Below are positions 36,316 through 46,287 of a stretch of 64,000 nt of DNA, piece after piece (within the stretch, counting starts at the first letter, position 1; every line of letters starts with the position of its first letter). The DNA is from Pseudopedobacter sp037968815 (GTDB taxonomy: Bacteria > Bacteroidota > Bacteroidia > Sphingobacteriales > Sphingobacteriaceae). Where the stretch lies: NCBI GenBank assembly GCA_037968815.1, contig JBBKWF010000008.1:315813-379812 (forward strand), written 5' to 3'. The notes under the pieces were generated by a model that saw only the letters and a program-made list of their open reading frames with translations, ran no database searches and was not told the origin of the DNA. The position numbers and the translations under genes are program-made.

Positions 36316-36400
36316 AATTGTAATTTTTATAATTAAATATATTTATGTCACAAAAATATGTTATTTTGATTGCTAAAATCAGCATGAGCTGTTTTTTTTG

Positions 36401-38599
36401 ATGATAAAAATGCAGATTAAGAAATCTTTAATAGACAATTTACAAACATTTTTTGGGTTTGATAACTTCAAAGGTGATCAAGAAGCCATTATTGATAGTA
36501 TTTTAGAGAGAAACGACACGTTTGTGATTATGCCAACAGGTGGTGGAAAATCCATTTGTTATCAGTTACCAGCTTTAATGAGCGAAGGTACTGCTTTGGT
36601 TATTTCTCCACTAATAGCACTGATGAAAAATCAGGTAGATCAATTAAGGGCTTTTGGGGGGAGAGATAGTATCGCACATTTTCTAAACTCATCTTTAAAT
36701 AAATCAGAGATTGCCAAAGTGAAGCAAGATGTGCTTGCCGGTGAAACAAAGTTATTATATGTTGCCCCAGAATCATTAACCAAACAAGATAATATCGACT
36801 TCTTAAAGTTGTTAAAGATTTCTTTTGTTGCAATTGATGAAGCCCATTGTATTTCTGAGTGGGGACATGACTTTAGACCTGAGTACCGTAAAATCCGTCA
36901 GGTTATTAATAATATTGGTGATAATATCTCTTTAATTGCTTTAACGGCTACGGCGACACCAAAAGTACAACACGATATTCAGAAGAATTTACAGATGACG
37001 AATGCAAATCTGTTTAAATCTTCGTTTAACCGTCCAAATTTATTTTATGATGTTCGTCCAAAAAACAATGTCATCAAAGAAATTGTTAAATACATTAAAA
37101 ACCACCAAGGGAAATCAGGGATTGTTTACTGTTTAAGCCGTAAAAAGGTGGAAGAAGTGAGCAATGCACTGGCAATTAACGGCATAAAGTCTTTGCCTTA
37201 CCATGCAGGCTTAGACCCAAAGGTGAGGGCCGATACCCAAGATAAGTTTTTGATGGAAGATGTAGATGTAATTGTTGCGACAATTGCATTTGGGATGGGG
37301 ATTGATAAACCAGATGTTCGCTATGTAATCCACCATGATATTCCTAAAAGTATGGAAGGCTATTATCAGGAGACTGGTAGGGCAGGTAGAGATGGCGGAG
37401 AAGGTGTTTGTGTGGCATTTTACTCAGAGAAAGATATTGATAAACTTGCTAAGTTTATGAAAGATAAGCCAGTTTCTGAACGAGAAATTGGTACGCAGAT
37501 ACTAAAAGAAGTTATTGACTACTCAGAGTCTGCGGTATGCAGAAGGAAACAGATTTTACATTACTTCGGTGAAAACTTTAACGAAGTTGGCTGTAATAAT
37601 ATGTGCGATAACTGTAGGTCAGAAAAGCAATATTTTAGTGCTGATGAGCCATTAGCTACAGTTTTAAAAATGATAAACGAGTTTGGTGGCAAGTTTGACG
37701 ATGATTATATCATCAATGTTTTGATGGGCTCAGAAACTGCTCAAATTCAATCGTACAAACATCACCAATCTAAATACTTTGCTAAAGGCAAAGAACAAGG
37801 ACTTTTGTTATGGAAATCTGTTTTGCGCCAAGCTTTATTAGATAACTATGTGATAAAAGACGTTGATAATTTTGGTTTACTAAAAGTATCAAAATCGGGT
37901 TTAAAGTATATTGACAATCCGCATTCTTTACGTTTTATTTTAAACAGACAGATGGAAGCGATAAGAAGCGACGATGATGACACCGCTCAACAAGGCGGAG
38001 GAACCGTTGACGCTCAGCTTTTATTGATACTGAAGGATTTACGTAAAAAGATCGCTAAACAAAAAAATCTACCTCCATTTGTGATTTTCCAAGATCCATC
38101 ACTGGATGAAATGTGTACCCATTATCCTATAAATATGGATGAGATGAAACATATTTCGGGTGTTGGAAATGGTAAAGCGATGAAATTTGGCTCAGCTTTT
38201 ATTGAGGTGATTAAAAAGTATGTGGAGGATAATGATATTGACCGCCCAATTGATTTTGTGGTAAAAACTACTGCCAATAAATCAGCATTAAAAGTTTCTA
38301 TTATTCAAAATATCGACCGTCAGATTTCTCTGGAAGATATTGCGGCATCAAAAGGTATTTCTTACGAGGATATACTTAAAGAAGTAGAGTCTATTGTAGG
38401 TTCTGGAACTAAACTAAACTTGAACTATTTTATTGATGAAGTAATTGATGATGATAGGCAAGATGAGGTTTTTGATTACTTCAGAACTGCTGACGTTGAC
38501 TCTATTGATGCAGCTTTAGCCGAGTTAGGTACGGATGACTATAATTTTGAAGAAATTCAGCTGATGCGGATTAAGTTTATGTCGGAGTTGGGGAATTAG
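36401..38599 (+). CDS. recQ: ATP-dependent DNA helicase RecQ
   Basis: RecQ unwinds DNA 3'-5' in recombination and fork repair. The protein of about 732 residues has Walker A MPTGGGKSICYQLP, the DEAH box (AIDEAHCISEWGHDFRPEY), motif VI QETGRAGRDG, a zinc-binding Cys set (CRRKQIL, CNNMCDNC), a winged-helix domain and an HRDC domain (about 545-615). A further C-terminal helix-turn-helix segment (about 625-720) is usual in this phylum. An in-frame TTG sits at 36398, but I take the ATG at 36401; the ATG at 36410 is also possible. It diverges from kdsD with an 85-bp gap. Confidence 0.94.
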   Translation: MIKMQIKKSLIDNLQTFFGFDNFKGDQEAIIDSILERNDTFVIMPTGGGKSICYQLPALMSEGTALVISPLIALMKNQVDQLRAFGGRDSIAHFLNSSLNKSEIAKVKQDVLAGETKLLYVAPESLTKQDNIDFLKLLKISFVAIDEAHCISEWGHDFRPEYRKIRQVINNIGDNISLIALTATATPKVQHDIQKNLQMTNANLFKSSFNRPNLFYDVRPKNNVIKEIVKYIKNHQGKSGIVYCLSRKKVEEVSNALAINGIKSLPYHAGLDPKVRADTQDKFLMEDVDVIVATIAFGMGIDKPDVRYVIHHDIPKSMEGYYQETGRAGRDGGEGVCVAFYSEKDIDKLAKFMKDKPVSEREIGTQILKEVIDYSESAVCRRKQILHYFGENFNEVGCNNMCDNCRSEKQYFSADEPLATVLKMINEFGGKFDDDYIINVLMGSETAQIQSYKHHQSKYFAKGKEQGLLLWKSVLRQALLDNYVIKDVDNFGLLKVSKSGLKYIDNPHSLRFILNRQMEAIRSDDDDTAQQGGGTVDAQLLLILKDLRKKIAKQKNLPPFVIFQDPSLDEMCTHYPINMDEMKHISGVGNGKAMKFGSAFIEVIKKYVEDNDIDRPIDFVVKTTANKSALKVSIIQNIDRQISLEDIAASKGISYEDILKEVESIVGSGTKLNLNYFIDEVIDDDRQDEVFDYFRTADVDSIDAALAELGTDDYNFEEIQLMRIKFMSELGN

Positions 38600-38774
38600 G
38601 TTAAGTTAAAAGTAGAGAGTAACGAGTATAAAGTAGCAAGTCAAAAGTTTAATGATGATTTTGCAACGAGATACTTATTTTAAGTGCCGTTAAATTGAGA
38701 ACAAGAAAATAACTCAACCCCTCACTCATTCTGTCAATCACTCATTAAAATATTCAAGTTCTCATTAATTCAAA

Positions 38775-39587
38775 ATGACTTTAAATATCCCAAAATTAAA
38801 AAACACCGATTCAAATAATTTCTTTTTAATGGCTGGTCCTTGCGCAATAGAAGGCGAGGAAATAGCTTTTAGAATAGCCGAAAGAATTGTAAAGATTACT
38901 GATAAACTGAATATTCCTTATGTTTTTAAAGGATCATATCGCAAAGCAAATCGTTCCCGTTTAGATTCTTTTACTGGAATTGGCGATGAAAAAGCTTTGA
39001 AGATTTTAGAGAAAATTGGAAAGGAATTTGGCGTACCAACCGTTACTGATATACACGAAAGTAATGAAGCGGCAATGGCTGCTGCCTATGTAGATGTATT
39101 ACAAATTCCTGCATTTCTTTGTCGCCAAACAGATTTATTGATTGCTGCAGCAAAAACTGGTAAAGTGGTTAACGTTAAAAAAGGACAGTTTTTATCTGCT
39201 GGATCTATGAAATATGCGGTAGATAAAATCACGGAAAACGGAAACCCAAATGTGCTGTTGACAGATAGAGGGAATACTTTCGGCTATCAAGATCTAATTG
39301 TTGATTTCAGAGGGATTCCAGAAATGCGAGCATTTAACGTTCCGGTAATTATGGACTGTACTCACTCTTTACAGCAACCAAACCAAGCATCAGGTGTAAC
39401 TGGTGGAAAACCAGCTTTAATTGAAACCATTGCTAAAGCAGCTATTGCAGTTGGTGCAGATGGTTTATTTATTGAAACTCATCCTGATTTAAAAAACGCG
39501 AAATCTGATGCCGCTAATATGTTGGAGTTGGATTTGTTGGAAGGTTTGTTGGAGAAATTAGTTAGGGTAAGGCAGGCGGTGGTTTGA
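38775..39587 (+). CDS. kdsA: 3-deoxy-8-phosphooctulonate synthase
   Basis: KdsA condenses phosphoenolpyruvate with arabinose 5-phosphate to KDO-8-phosphate for lipopolysaccharide core synthesis. The 270-residue TIM-barrel protein shows AGPCAIEGEE near the start, KGSYRKANRSR (substrate-binding), GNTFGYQDLIVDFR and DCTHSLQQPN, all typical. It lies 175 bp after recQ and is closed by a terminator. The substrate supplier kdsD is 2.4 kb away on the other strand. Confidence 0.95.
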   Translation: MTLNIPKLKNTDSNNFFLMAGPCAIEGEEIAFRIAERIVKITDKLNIPYVFKGSYRKANRSRLDSFTGIGDEKALKILEKIGKEFGVPTVTDIHESNEAAMAAAYVDVLQIPAFLCRQTDLLIAAAKTGKVVNVKKGQFLSAGSMKYAVDKITENGNPNVLLTDRGNTFGYQDLIVDFRGIPEMRAFNVPVIMDCTHSLQQPNQASGVTGGKPALIETIAKAAIAVGADGLFIETHPDLKNAKSDAANMLELDLLEGLLEKLVRVRQAVV

Positions 39588-39612
39588 TAGACTAATTATA
39601 TTGAATTTTTTC

Positions 39613-39654
39613 AAAATTGGCTCTGAATTTAAGTTTTTGGAGCCAATTTTTTTT
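39613..39654 (+). terminator. Rho-independent terminator after kdsA
   Basis: An 11-bp stem (AAAATTGGCTC 39613-39623 with GAGCCAATTTT 39640-39650) closes a 16-base loop and is followed by T's. Confidence 0.8.
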
Positions 39655-39762
39655 AATGAAAAATCAATTTCATTCTAAACCCAAAGTCACATTTAACTTT
39701 ATTCTTGCTTTCTTGATAAACTTGCCGTATCATCGGGGTTATCCAAATAAAATATAAAAATC

Positions 39763-40674
39763 ATGTTTAAAAAGCTGGTTGCTATTGAGCCTTTAAATTT
39801 AATTACATCTGCGGAGGAACAACTTAAAAGTTTTGCAGAAGAAGTAATAGTTTATAATGATGTTCCTGCGAATGCCGATGAAATGGCAAACAGAATAGGG
39901 GATGCCGATGCAGTTTTATTGAGTTATACATCCCAACTAGGAGCAGAGGCATTGGATAAATGCCCAAATGTAAAGTATATTGGTATGTGTTGTTCTTTAT
40001 ACTCGGCAGAAAGCGCAAATGTTGATATTAAATATGCCGAAGAAAGAGGAATAGCTGTTACCGGAATCCGTGATTATGGAGACGAAGGTGTGGTAGAATA
40101 TGTGATAAGCGAATTAGTTCGTTGTCTGCATGGGTTCGGGACAACAAATGTTGGCAAAGCAAGTCAACCTTGGGATGGTGTACCAAGAGAAATTACTGGT
40201 ACAAAAGTAGGTATTGTAGGTTTGGGCAAGTCTGGAGGAATGGTGGCTGATGCTTTAAAATTCTTCGGAGCAGATATAGCTTATTTCTCTAGAACTAGAA
40301 AGCCTGAGGAAGAAGAAAAAGGTTTTAAGTTTTTACCGTTGAAACAACTTTTAAAAGAAAGCGAAGTAGTAATTTGTTGCTTAAACAAAAACACCGTTTT
40401 ATTACATCAAGAAGAATTTGAAGCTTTAGGCAACCGAAAGATTTTGTTTAATACCGGACTTTCGCCGGCTTGGGATATAGAACCATTAACGAAATGGATA
40501 AACAATGATAACTTGTGTTATTGCGATACCATTCCCGCTTTAGGAAACAAGGACTTGTTAAGCCATCCGAACGTTAACTGTATGCAGGTTTCTGTTGGCC
40601 GTACTCGTCAGGCGTTTGACCGCCTGAGCGAGAAAGTATTAGCCAATATTGTTGAATTTCTTAAAAAGCAATAG
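39763..40674 (+). CDS. Divergent D-2-hydroxyacid dehydrogenase-like protein
   Basis: A 303-residue protein with the two-domain layout of NAD-dependent D-2-hydroxyacid dehydrogenases. The Rossmann motif VGIVGLGKSGGMVAD is central, and YGDEGVVEYVISELV matches the helix before the cofactor domain. The usual C-terminal catalytic His motif (TPHxxG-like) is not seen; the aligned stretch reads HPNVNCMQVSVG. The substrate, or even catalysis, is therefore uncertain. The gene's last 14 bp overlap the convergent aspartate-dehydrogenase-like gene. Confidence 0.7.
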   Translation: MFKKLVAIEPLNLITSAEEQLKSFAEEVIVYNDVPANADEMANRIGDADAVLLSYTSQLGAEALDKCPNVKYIGMCCSLYSAESANVDIKYAEERGIAVTGIRDYGDEGVVEYVISELVRCLHGFGTTNVGKASQPWDGVPREITGTKVGIVGLGKSGGMVADALKFFGADIAYFSRTRKPEEEEKGFKFLPLKQLLKESEVVICCLNKNTVLLHQEEFEALGNRKILFNTGLSPAWDIEPLTKWINNDNLCYCDTIPALGNKDLLSHPNVNCMQVSVGRTRQAFDRLSEKVLANIVEFLKKQ

Positions 40675-41449
40675 GAGAGGTAATGTTTCTTAAAGTGTTG
40701 ACTACGCTCCATCCTGCAATTTGTGCGGTAGAACTGTAAACATCAATCACCGCATGAACTTGTTCGTTTTTAACTTCTATACGGTGGTTATCGCCCACAA
40801 AACCAGGAGTTGAAGTCATAGAAACTTTCATTTGCTCTGGTCCAACTGATGCTAATGAAGCAGCAACGGCTACGTTTACACGGGTAGGGAAAAGTTCAAT
40901 TGCTTCTACCGCGTCGCCTTTAAAGACTTGTCGTTTTTCAGTTTGCAAAGCTTCGTCATAAACGGAAGTGTTTTTTAATGAATTCGGACCTTTTTCGGTG
41001 TCAAAAGTAGCGGTACAATTCCCCATTAGTGCGGCAGTACGTAAAACATCAAAGCCACCAATTGCTCCAGAAGCTAAATGCATTCTTGTATTGTTTTCAC
41101 TAGCTGTTTGCTTAACCTCTTCATAAAAGTTTTTATCCGCTAAAGCACCGATTGATAACGTAACAATAGAAGAACCATTTTTTAAAGCACTTATAGCAAA
41201 TTCACGCAAGGAAGCCGGGGAAGCAGTTTCTACAATGTAATTTGGCTTAAAAGCCAATAACTCTTCTATAGAATCACAAGCTTTACAGTTAGTGCCATTC
41301 GCTTTTTCTGCAATATGTACTGCTTTTGCTTTTGTTCTGGAGTAGCTAGCAGTCAATTCATAATCTGCTAATAAACCTTGGTTTAAAGCATCAATTATAA
41401 TATTAGCCAATTTACCGCAACCTACAATAGCAAGAGTGTGTTTTTTCAT
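40661..41449 (-). CDS. Aspartate dehydrogenase-like protein (NadX/DUF108 family)
   Basis: A 262-residue oxidoreductase. The Rossmann start is LAIVGCGKLANIIIDAL, followed by the family's VETASPASLREFAI, GAIGGFDVLRTAALMG and a C-terminal domain with PTRVNVAVAASLASVGPEQM. Family members oxidise L-aspartate to iminoaspartate, feeding NAD synthesis in organisms lacking NadB, or act on other amino acids. No nadA or nadC gene is near, so an alternative substrate is possible. It overlaps the convergent dehydrogenase gene by 14 bp. Confidence 0.72.
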   Translation of the reverse strand: MKKHTLAIVGCGKLANIIIDALNQGLLADYELTASYSRTKAKAVHIAEKANGTNCKACDSIEELLAFKPNYIVETASPASLREFAISALKNGSSIVTLSIGALADKNFYEEVKQTASENNTRMHLASGAIGGFDVLRTAALMGNCTATFDTEKGPNSLKNTSVYDEALQTEKRQVFKGDAVEAIELFPTRVNVAVAASLASVGPEQMKVSMTSTPGFVGDNHRIEVKNEQVHAVIDVYSSTAQIAGWSVVNTLRNITSPIAF

Positions 41450-41566
41450 AATGGCAACATAGCTACTTTAAAATCAATGTCAAAGAGGAAACAGGTCTAG
41501 TGCTTGTTTGTTACGCTATTTTGACCATGTAAAAGCGATTGGAATTAAAGTGATTCAATATAATTT

Positions 41567-44500
41567 CTAATGCAGAATATTGATTTTTCTGGAATAAACT
41601 TTATTACCTGCTTTTATCGTGAAAATATAGTTGCCTGTTGGGTATGCTTTAACATTAATTCCATCGCTAAACTTGCCTATAAAATCATTTTGCTTACGCT
41701 GATAAATATTTTGCCCCAATACATCGGTTATGGATATTTCTAAGTTTTCTCTTTTAGAAAGCTCAAAACTATAATTTAAAACTTCCACTGCCGGAACTGG
41801 GAAAATTTTAAGACTAATTTCTTCTGGATCTGTAGGTTCAACACTCGAGAATAAATAGTTAAAACTTGCTGATTTTGATGAACAACCTGATGAACTTTTG
41901 GCTTCAACCTGATATAACCCAGAAGCCGTAGGGTTGTAGTTTTGATTTGTTGCGCCAGTTATTGCTACATTATTTAAATACCATTGATAAGCACTTGATA
42001 AGCTAGCTGTTAAGCTAGTTCCGTTTTGTGTAATTGTAGGCTTAGCTACTGTAACTGCAATTCTGTTGAAGTTTGAGCATCCTAAAGACTTAAAGAGCAT
42101 ATTATAAAAATAATAATACGACGATGGTATAATTCCTGTTGCTTCTGAATAAGCACCAGTAAGTTTAATAATATCGTTCCCCAAACTTATAGGCATGTTA
42201 TTTACCCCTTTATTACTTCTAAATATAGTTGCCCCATTAAACTCAATACCAATATAATAAGTGCCTGCAGCCGGGAACTCTAATCCAATCTTAAACATTT
42301 TTCCTGGGTCATTTAGATCGTCATCAATTAAATTTGTTGATGACTCCACATCAGTAGTTGTTTTGGTGCGTTCTACATTGATTGTTTTGGAACTTAGTAT
42401 TAACCCGTTACTAGTTTCAACTGTAAAAGTTAGTTGTCCGCTTTTACTGATATATAATAAGGCACTGTCTAAAAGCATAGGTGCAGCTACCGTTATAATT
42501 GGTTTTGGACCAAAGTTTCCCGAATAGTTTCCACCAGCGTAAACTTTTTTGTTTTTTGCTCCAAAATAACTCTTGAAGTCATTTAAACCCACGTAAAACT
42601 TATTTGCATCTGGTTTTTTATCTGTAAAGCTATTATTCCCGACTTGGAAAGGGATAGCCTCACTTGCAGAACTGTACCAGAATAGTGTACCGTCTCCTTT
42701 ACCATTAAGCTGATAATAACCCGCAGCGTTATCACAAGCAGAAACACTTAAATCTGTAGGGTTTTGCGGGCTTGAAGTGTTGAAAGACTTGCTAGTTGAA
42801 TTATTGTTAATGATGATGTCTGCAATGTAGTCTGTTTTCGCTTCTAATACATAAGAACTGTTTACCTGTAAATCAAAGGCAGTAGAAAAAGTAAAATTAG
42901 CTTCCGCATTTGGCCCGAGTGAACCAGTATAAGTTTCTGTAACTGTTTTTAAAATAGAGCTATTGCTTGAAAGGGTAAGCGTTATCGGGATGTTGCTGAG
43001 GGTAGCACTACCGAAGTTTTTAACTTTAACAGATAAATTTTTAGTGGTGGCAACACATAAATTATCTAATTGATCATTGATTGCAATTACACCAACATCT
43101 GTAGTGGACTTTATAAAATGAATTTTATAATCCTGAGTTTCACCTTTGTTATAGCTTCCACAAGGTAATACATCGTTAACGTTATTGGTTTGGTTTAGCA
43201 CAACTCTTAACAAGCTGAAGTTATCTGCTATCACTCCGGCCGGTACGGTTATGTTTCCAGTAAATACTCCGTTGCCGTTATAAACTGTTGATTTTGCTAA
43301 AACTTCATCTGTATCATCAAAATCTCCATCGCTATTCCAGTCAGCATAAATTGCAGCTATTTTATCAGCACTTGCACCACAGGTTCCAATATTTATACTA
43401 AAAGGGTAAGTTTTCCCGGCTTCTAAATCGGTACTTAAATTAGTAAAATCACTATAGGTTCTACAACTGTTTGGTATTGTGTTATTTATAGTGCCGATTT
43501 GTACTTTTTCTATAATAGCATCGCTGTTAAGGGTAGGAGTAGAGGTGCAATAGGCCTGACCACCAACTCCAGAAACTATAATCGAATACTTTTGTGGTCC
43601 TTTTACCAAAGTGCTTTTATGGCTTACCTTTAGCGTATAAGTTTGCCCCGGCGTTGCGTTTGGAATATAAACCTGTTCAATGTTATCAACGATATTATCT
43701 GCGGTGGTAGCAGCAGTTGCGGGACTTAAAGGGTTTAACTTAAAGGGAAAATAAGTTGTTGAGCCTTTGCTTAGCCTCAAGTCTAAATCGTTAACTAATT
43801 TTGGAGTTCTATCATTTACGGTACCGTCTGGTTTTATTGAACCTTCAGGGTCTGTCCAACAAATGGTAGCTTTTAGTGGGCCATAACCCGATGCGGTAAT
43901 TTGTAAACTATAAACTTCTCCTTGTGTTAAAGTACGTTCGTTAACGATGCTTTTTGTGGTATTAAGTTTAAGGGTTGTTGCCGCTTTTTCTATGTTCAAC
44001 AAGCCCCAGCCATAGATGTAATCAGGCCCTAATGAAGCTCCTGCTTCATCGGTACTATTAATAACCAAACCTTTTAAGGTAGCCGAAAGCATAAAGTTAC
44101 CACCGTTTAATAAGGAATAATATTCTTGCAGAAGCACTAATGAACCACTTACATTAGGTGCAGACATAGAAGTACCACTTAATGTTGAGTATGATTTGGA
44201 GTTATCACTACCGGTAGAAGTTACATTAACACCGTCAGCAACTAAATCGGGTTTTATACGCCCGTCATCTGTTGGTCCCCAACTACTAAAGCTAGATATT
44301 TGTATATCAGAAGGTTTACTTGCTCCATATGGTAAACCCGCAACAGCACCAACTGTTAAAATATTTTTGGCATTTGCAGTTGTGGTGATAATATCATAAC
44401 CATCGTTTGAGCTAATTCCTGCCGGTCTTAAACCTTTACTTACAAAAGTAGAGCTAGTTTTACTTTCGTAACCAAAATATTCTTCGCCTACGGATGGTCC

Positions 44501-45328
44501 GTTTAAAACACGACTGTTTCCTGCTGATACTACTGGGAGGTAATAGGGAGCATTATAGCAGATAATATCCCAATCTCTAGCACTATCATCGTAAAAACCA
44601 AACTTATAATCTTCTGTGCTACCTGGTGTGCCGTAATAATCCCACCGTGGTGGATTAGTATCTGTATTATAGTCCCAACCTGAAATGAAACCGTAGGAGT
44701 GGTTTGATATCAACATCCCGGCTGTAGCGGCTTTGGTCATTTCCGAGGCATCATTGTCAAAATCCCAAGCATATAATTTTTGTAAACCCCAAGCCATGCC
44801 TCTTGCTGAAAGATAAACTCCTTTTGCCATCATTGTGCCCGCTACATGGGTAGAATGTAAACTAATACTTGAAGGGGTGTCTTTCTGTTCTACTCGGTTT
44901 GTAGTGAACTCTTGGTGGGTAAGAGAAACTCCGCCACCGTCCCAAACACCAACCTTGCCAATTAAGTTGCTGCTAGAACCATTAATGCTTATGCCCAAGC
45001 TACCACCACTGTATAAACTGTTAGTTCTGGTTGTACCTGCGGCTGTTGTGTTGTCAAATGTTTTTAGATATAATGGGAAACCTAAGTCATCTACACCTTG
45101 TAAAGAAATAATAGTTCCGTTTTTTAAGGTTTTAAAAATCGGCCAGTTATTTTCTTTAGCCATTAAAAAAGCTTTTTTCTGATTTTGTTTTCTTTTGGTA
45201 GAGAAATCAACAGATAGTTTCTCTAAATTTTCGCTCTGTTTTTTGCTAACTAAAGTTTGTGGTATTTGCGCAAACCCAAGCTGACTAAAAAATGTCACTA
45301 TAAAAATAAGAGTTATTTTTTTGAGCAT
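41567..45328 (-). CDS. Secreted S8 (subtilisin-like) peptidase with GEVED domain and type IX secretion tail
   Basis: A 1253-residue secreted multidomain protein. A signal peptide (1-20, ending LGFAQ) precedes a subtilase domain with catalytic Asp130 (VGVWDGGG), His161 (STHVAGT) and Ser in LSGTSMSAPN (about residue 390). A proprotein-convertase-like beta domain is followed by a GEVED-type domain (about 610-750, CGSYNKGETQDYKI), a CARDB-like adhesive module (about 755-860) and a C-terminal type IX sorting domain (FPVPAVEVLNYSF onward, ending YSRKINILH). It is probably exported and surface-attached through the type IX machinery to degrade extracellular proteins. Confidence 0.9.
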   Translation of the reverse strand: MLKKITLIFIVTFFSQLGFAQIPQTLVSKKQSENLEKLSVDFSTKRKQNQKKAFLMAKENNWPIFKTLKNGTIISLQGVDDLGFPLYLKTFDNTTAAGTTRTNSLYSGGSLGISINGSSSNLIGKVGVWDGGGVSLTHQEFTTNRVEQKDTPSSISLHSTHVAGTMMAKGVYLSARGMAWGLQKLYAWDFDNDASEMTKAATAGMLISNHSYGFISGWDYNTDTNPPRWDYYGTPGSTEDYKFGFYDDSARDWDIICYNAPYYLPVVSAGNSRVLNGPSVGEEYFGYESKTSSTFVSKGLRPAGISSNDGYDIITTTANAKNILTVGAVAGLPYGASKPSDIQISSFSSWGPTDDGRIKPDLVADGVNVTSTGSDNSKSYSTLSGTSMSAPNVSGSLVLLQEYYSLLNGGNFMLSATLKGLVINSTDEAGASLGPDYIYGWGLLNIEKAATTLKLNTTKSIVNERTLTQGEVYSLQITASGYGPLKATICWTDPEGSIKPDGTVNDRTPKLVNDLDLRLSKGSTTYFPFKLNPLSPATAATTADNIVDNIEQVYIPNATPGQTYTLKVSHKSTLVKGPQKYSIIVSGVGGQAYCTSTPTLNSDAIIEKVQIGTINNTIPNSCRTYSDFTNLSTDLEAGKTYPFSINIGTCGASADKIAAIYADWNSDGDFDDTDEVLAKSTVYNGNGVFTGNITVPAGVIADNFSLLRVVLNQTNNVNDVLPCGSYNKGETQDYKIHFIKSTTDVGVIAINDQLDNLCVATTKNLSVKVKNFGSATLSNIPITLTLSSNSSILKTVTETYTGSLGPNAEANFTFSTAFDLQVNSSYVLEAKTDYIADIIINNNSTSKSFNTSSPQNPTDLSVSACDNAAGYYQLNGKGDGTLFWYSSASEAIPFQVGNNSFTDKKPDANKFYVGLNDFKSYFGAKNKKVYAGGNYSGNFGPKPIITVAAPMLLDSALLYISKSGQLTFTVETSNGLILSSKTINVERTKTTTDVESSTNLIDDDLNDPGKMFKIGLEFPAAGTYYIGIEFNGATIFRSNKGVNNMPISLGNDIIKLTGAYSEATGIIPSSYYYFYNMLFKSLGCSNFNRIAVTVAKPTITQNGTSLTASLSSAYQWYLNNVAITGATNQNYNPTASGLYQVEAKSSSGCSSKSASFNYLFSSVEPTDPEEISLKIFPVPAVEVLNYSFELSKRENLEISITDVLGQNIYQRKQNDFIGKFSDGINVKAYPTGNYIFTIKAGNKVYSRKINILH

Positions 45329-45380
45329 GTAGGTTTTAAGAGTTAGCTGTCTATTGCTTTATTATTTTGAGTTAATTTAC

Positions 45381-45414
45381 AAAAAAAGAGCGTATCAATT
45401 TGTTTTAGATACGC
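45381..45414 (-). terminator. Terminator after the BadF-type kinase gene
   Basis: GCGTATC at 45390-45396 pairs with GATACGC at 45408-45414; read on the minus strand it is followed by CTC and seven T's. It lies about 20 bp after the kinase stop. Confidence 0.75.
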
Positions 45415-45434
45415 ATTTAGCAAGTGCTTTGGTT

Positions 45435-46286
45435 TTAAAAGCCTTCCTTTTCTTTTATCCAAGCAAATAATTCGTCAATTGGTTTTTCTAATACTTTACC
45501 AAAATTAATCTCATACTTATCGGTTACTTCCTTTAAAATTTCTTGGAAATGAAAAGCTATTGAACCAACAAAATGACAATTATGCTCTTTATAACTTGGG
45601 TAAATTAGAATATGAGTTTTTACAAATTCATCAAAACCGGTGCGCAATAAGTTTTTAATATAAGGATGGTCATAGCAAGTACTCATAAACTCTGCAAAAG
45701 AAGCCAGAAAGTAATTTGGCATAGCCTTTTGGTACAGACTTTTAATAAGAATCTCTTTGGTTAAACGGTATTCTTTGTTAAACGCTGTAATTATTTCCTG
45801 CGGAGCTCTTTCATATAAGAAGTCTGTAATCAGTATTTTTCCGAAATAAGTGCCAGAAGCTTCTTGACCTAATATATAGCCTAACCCTAAGTTGCTAGGG
45901 AAGTTCTCCTGTCCGTTATAAAAAGAAACATTAGATTCTGTACCCAAAGTTGCGCATATACCTGCTGTGTTTTTGCAACAAGCAATAGCCGAACCTAAAG
46001 AATCACTTTCAACGGATATAAAAGCATTTTTAAAACGAACACTTAAGGCATTTGAAACCAGTTCTCGCCTATCAGGACTACTACAGCCGGCACCAAAAAA
46101 ATATATTTCTGTTACCTTATCTGCAATTAGATTGAACGGTTTATAATTATTTAAGCTCTTTACAATTTCTTTTTCGGGCCAAAAAAATGGGTTTATACCA
46201 CCGGTATTATGTTTTTCTATTGATGAATCGTCTTTTTGTAAAACCCAGTCGGTTTTAGACGAGCCACTATCTGCGACAAGAAGCAT
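45435..46286 (-). CDS. BadF/BadG-type ATPase, probable N-acetylglucosamine kinase
   Basis: A 283-residue ASKHA-fold kinase. The phosphate-1 motif is LLVADSGSSKTDWVL at the N-terminus, and GTESNVSFYNG plus GYILGQEASGTYFG form the second phosphate and sugar-binding part. The family includes eukaryote-type GlcNAc kinases used in cell-wall recycling. The start lies 1 bp after the stop of a response-regulator gene, so the two are probably co-translated. The hexosamine substrate is inferred from the family only. Confidence 0.8.
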   Translation of the reverse strand: MLLVADSGSSKTDWVLQKDDSSIEKHNTGGINPFFWPEKEIVKSLNNYKPFNLIADKVTEIYFFGAGCSSPDRRELVSNALSVRFKNAFISVESDSLGSAIACCKNTAGICATLGTESNVSFYNGQENFPSNLGLGYILGQEASGTYFGKILITDFLYERAPQEIITAFNKEYRLTKEILIKSLYQKAMPNYFLASFAEFMSTCYDHPYIKNLLRTGFDEFVKTHILIYPSYKEHNCHFVGSIAFHFQEILKEVTDKYEINFGKVLEKPIDELFAWIKEKEGF

Positions 46287-46287
46287 T

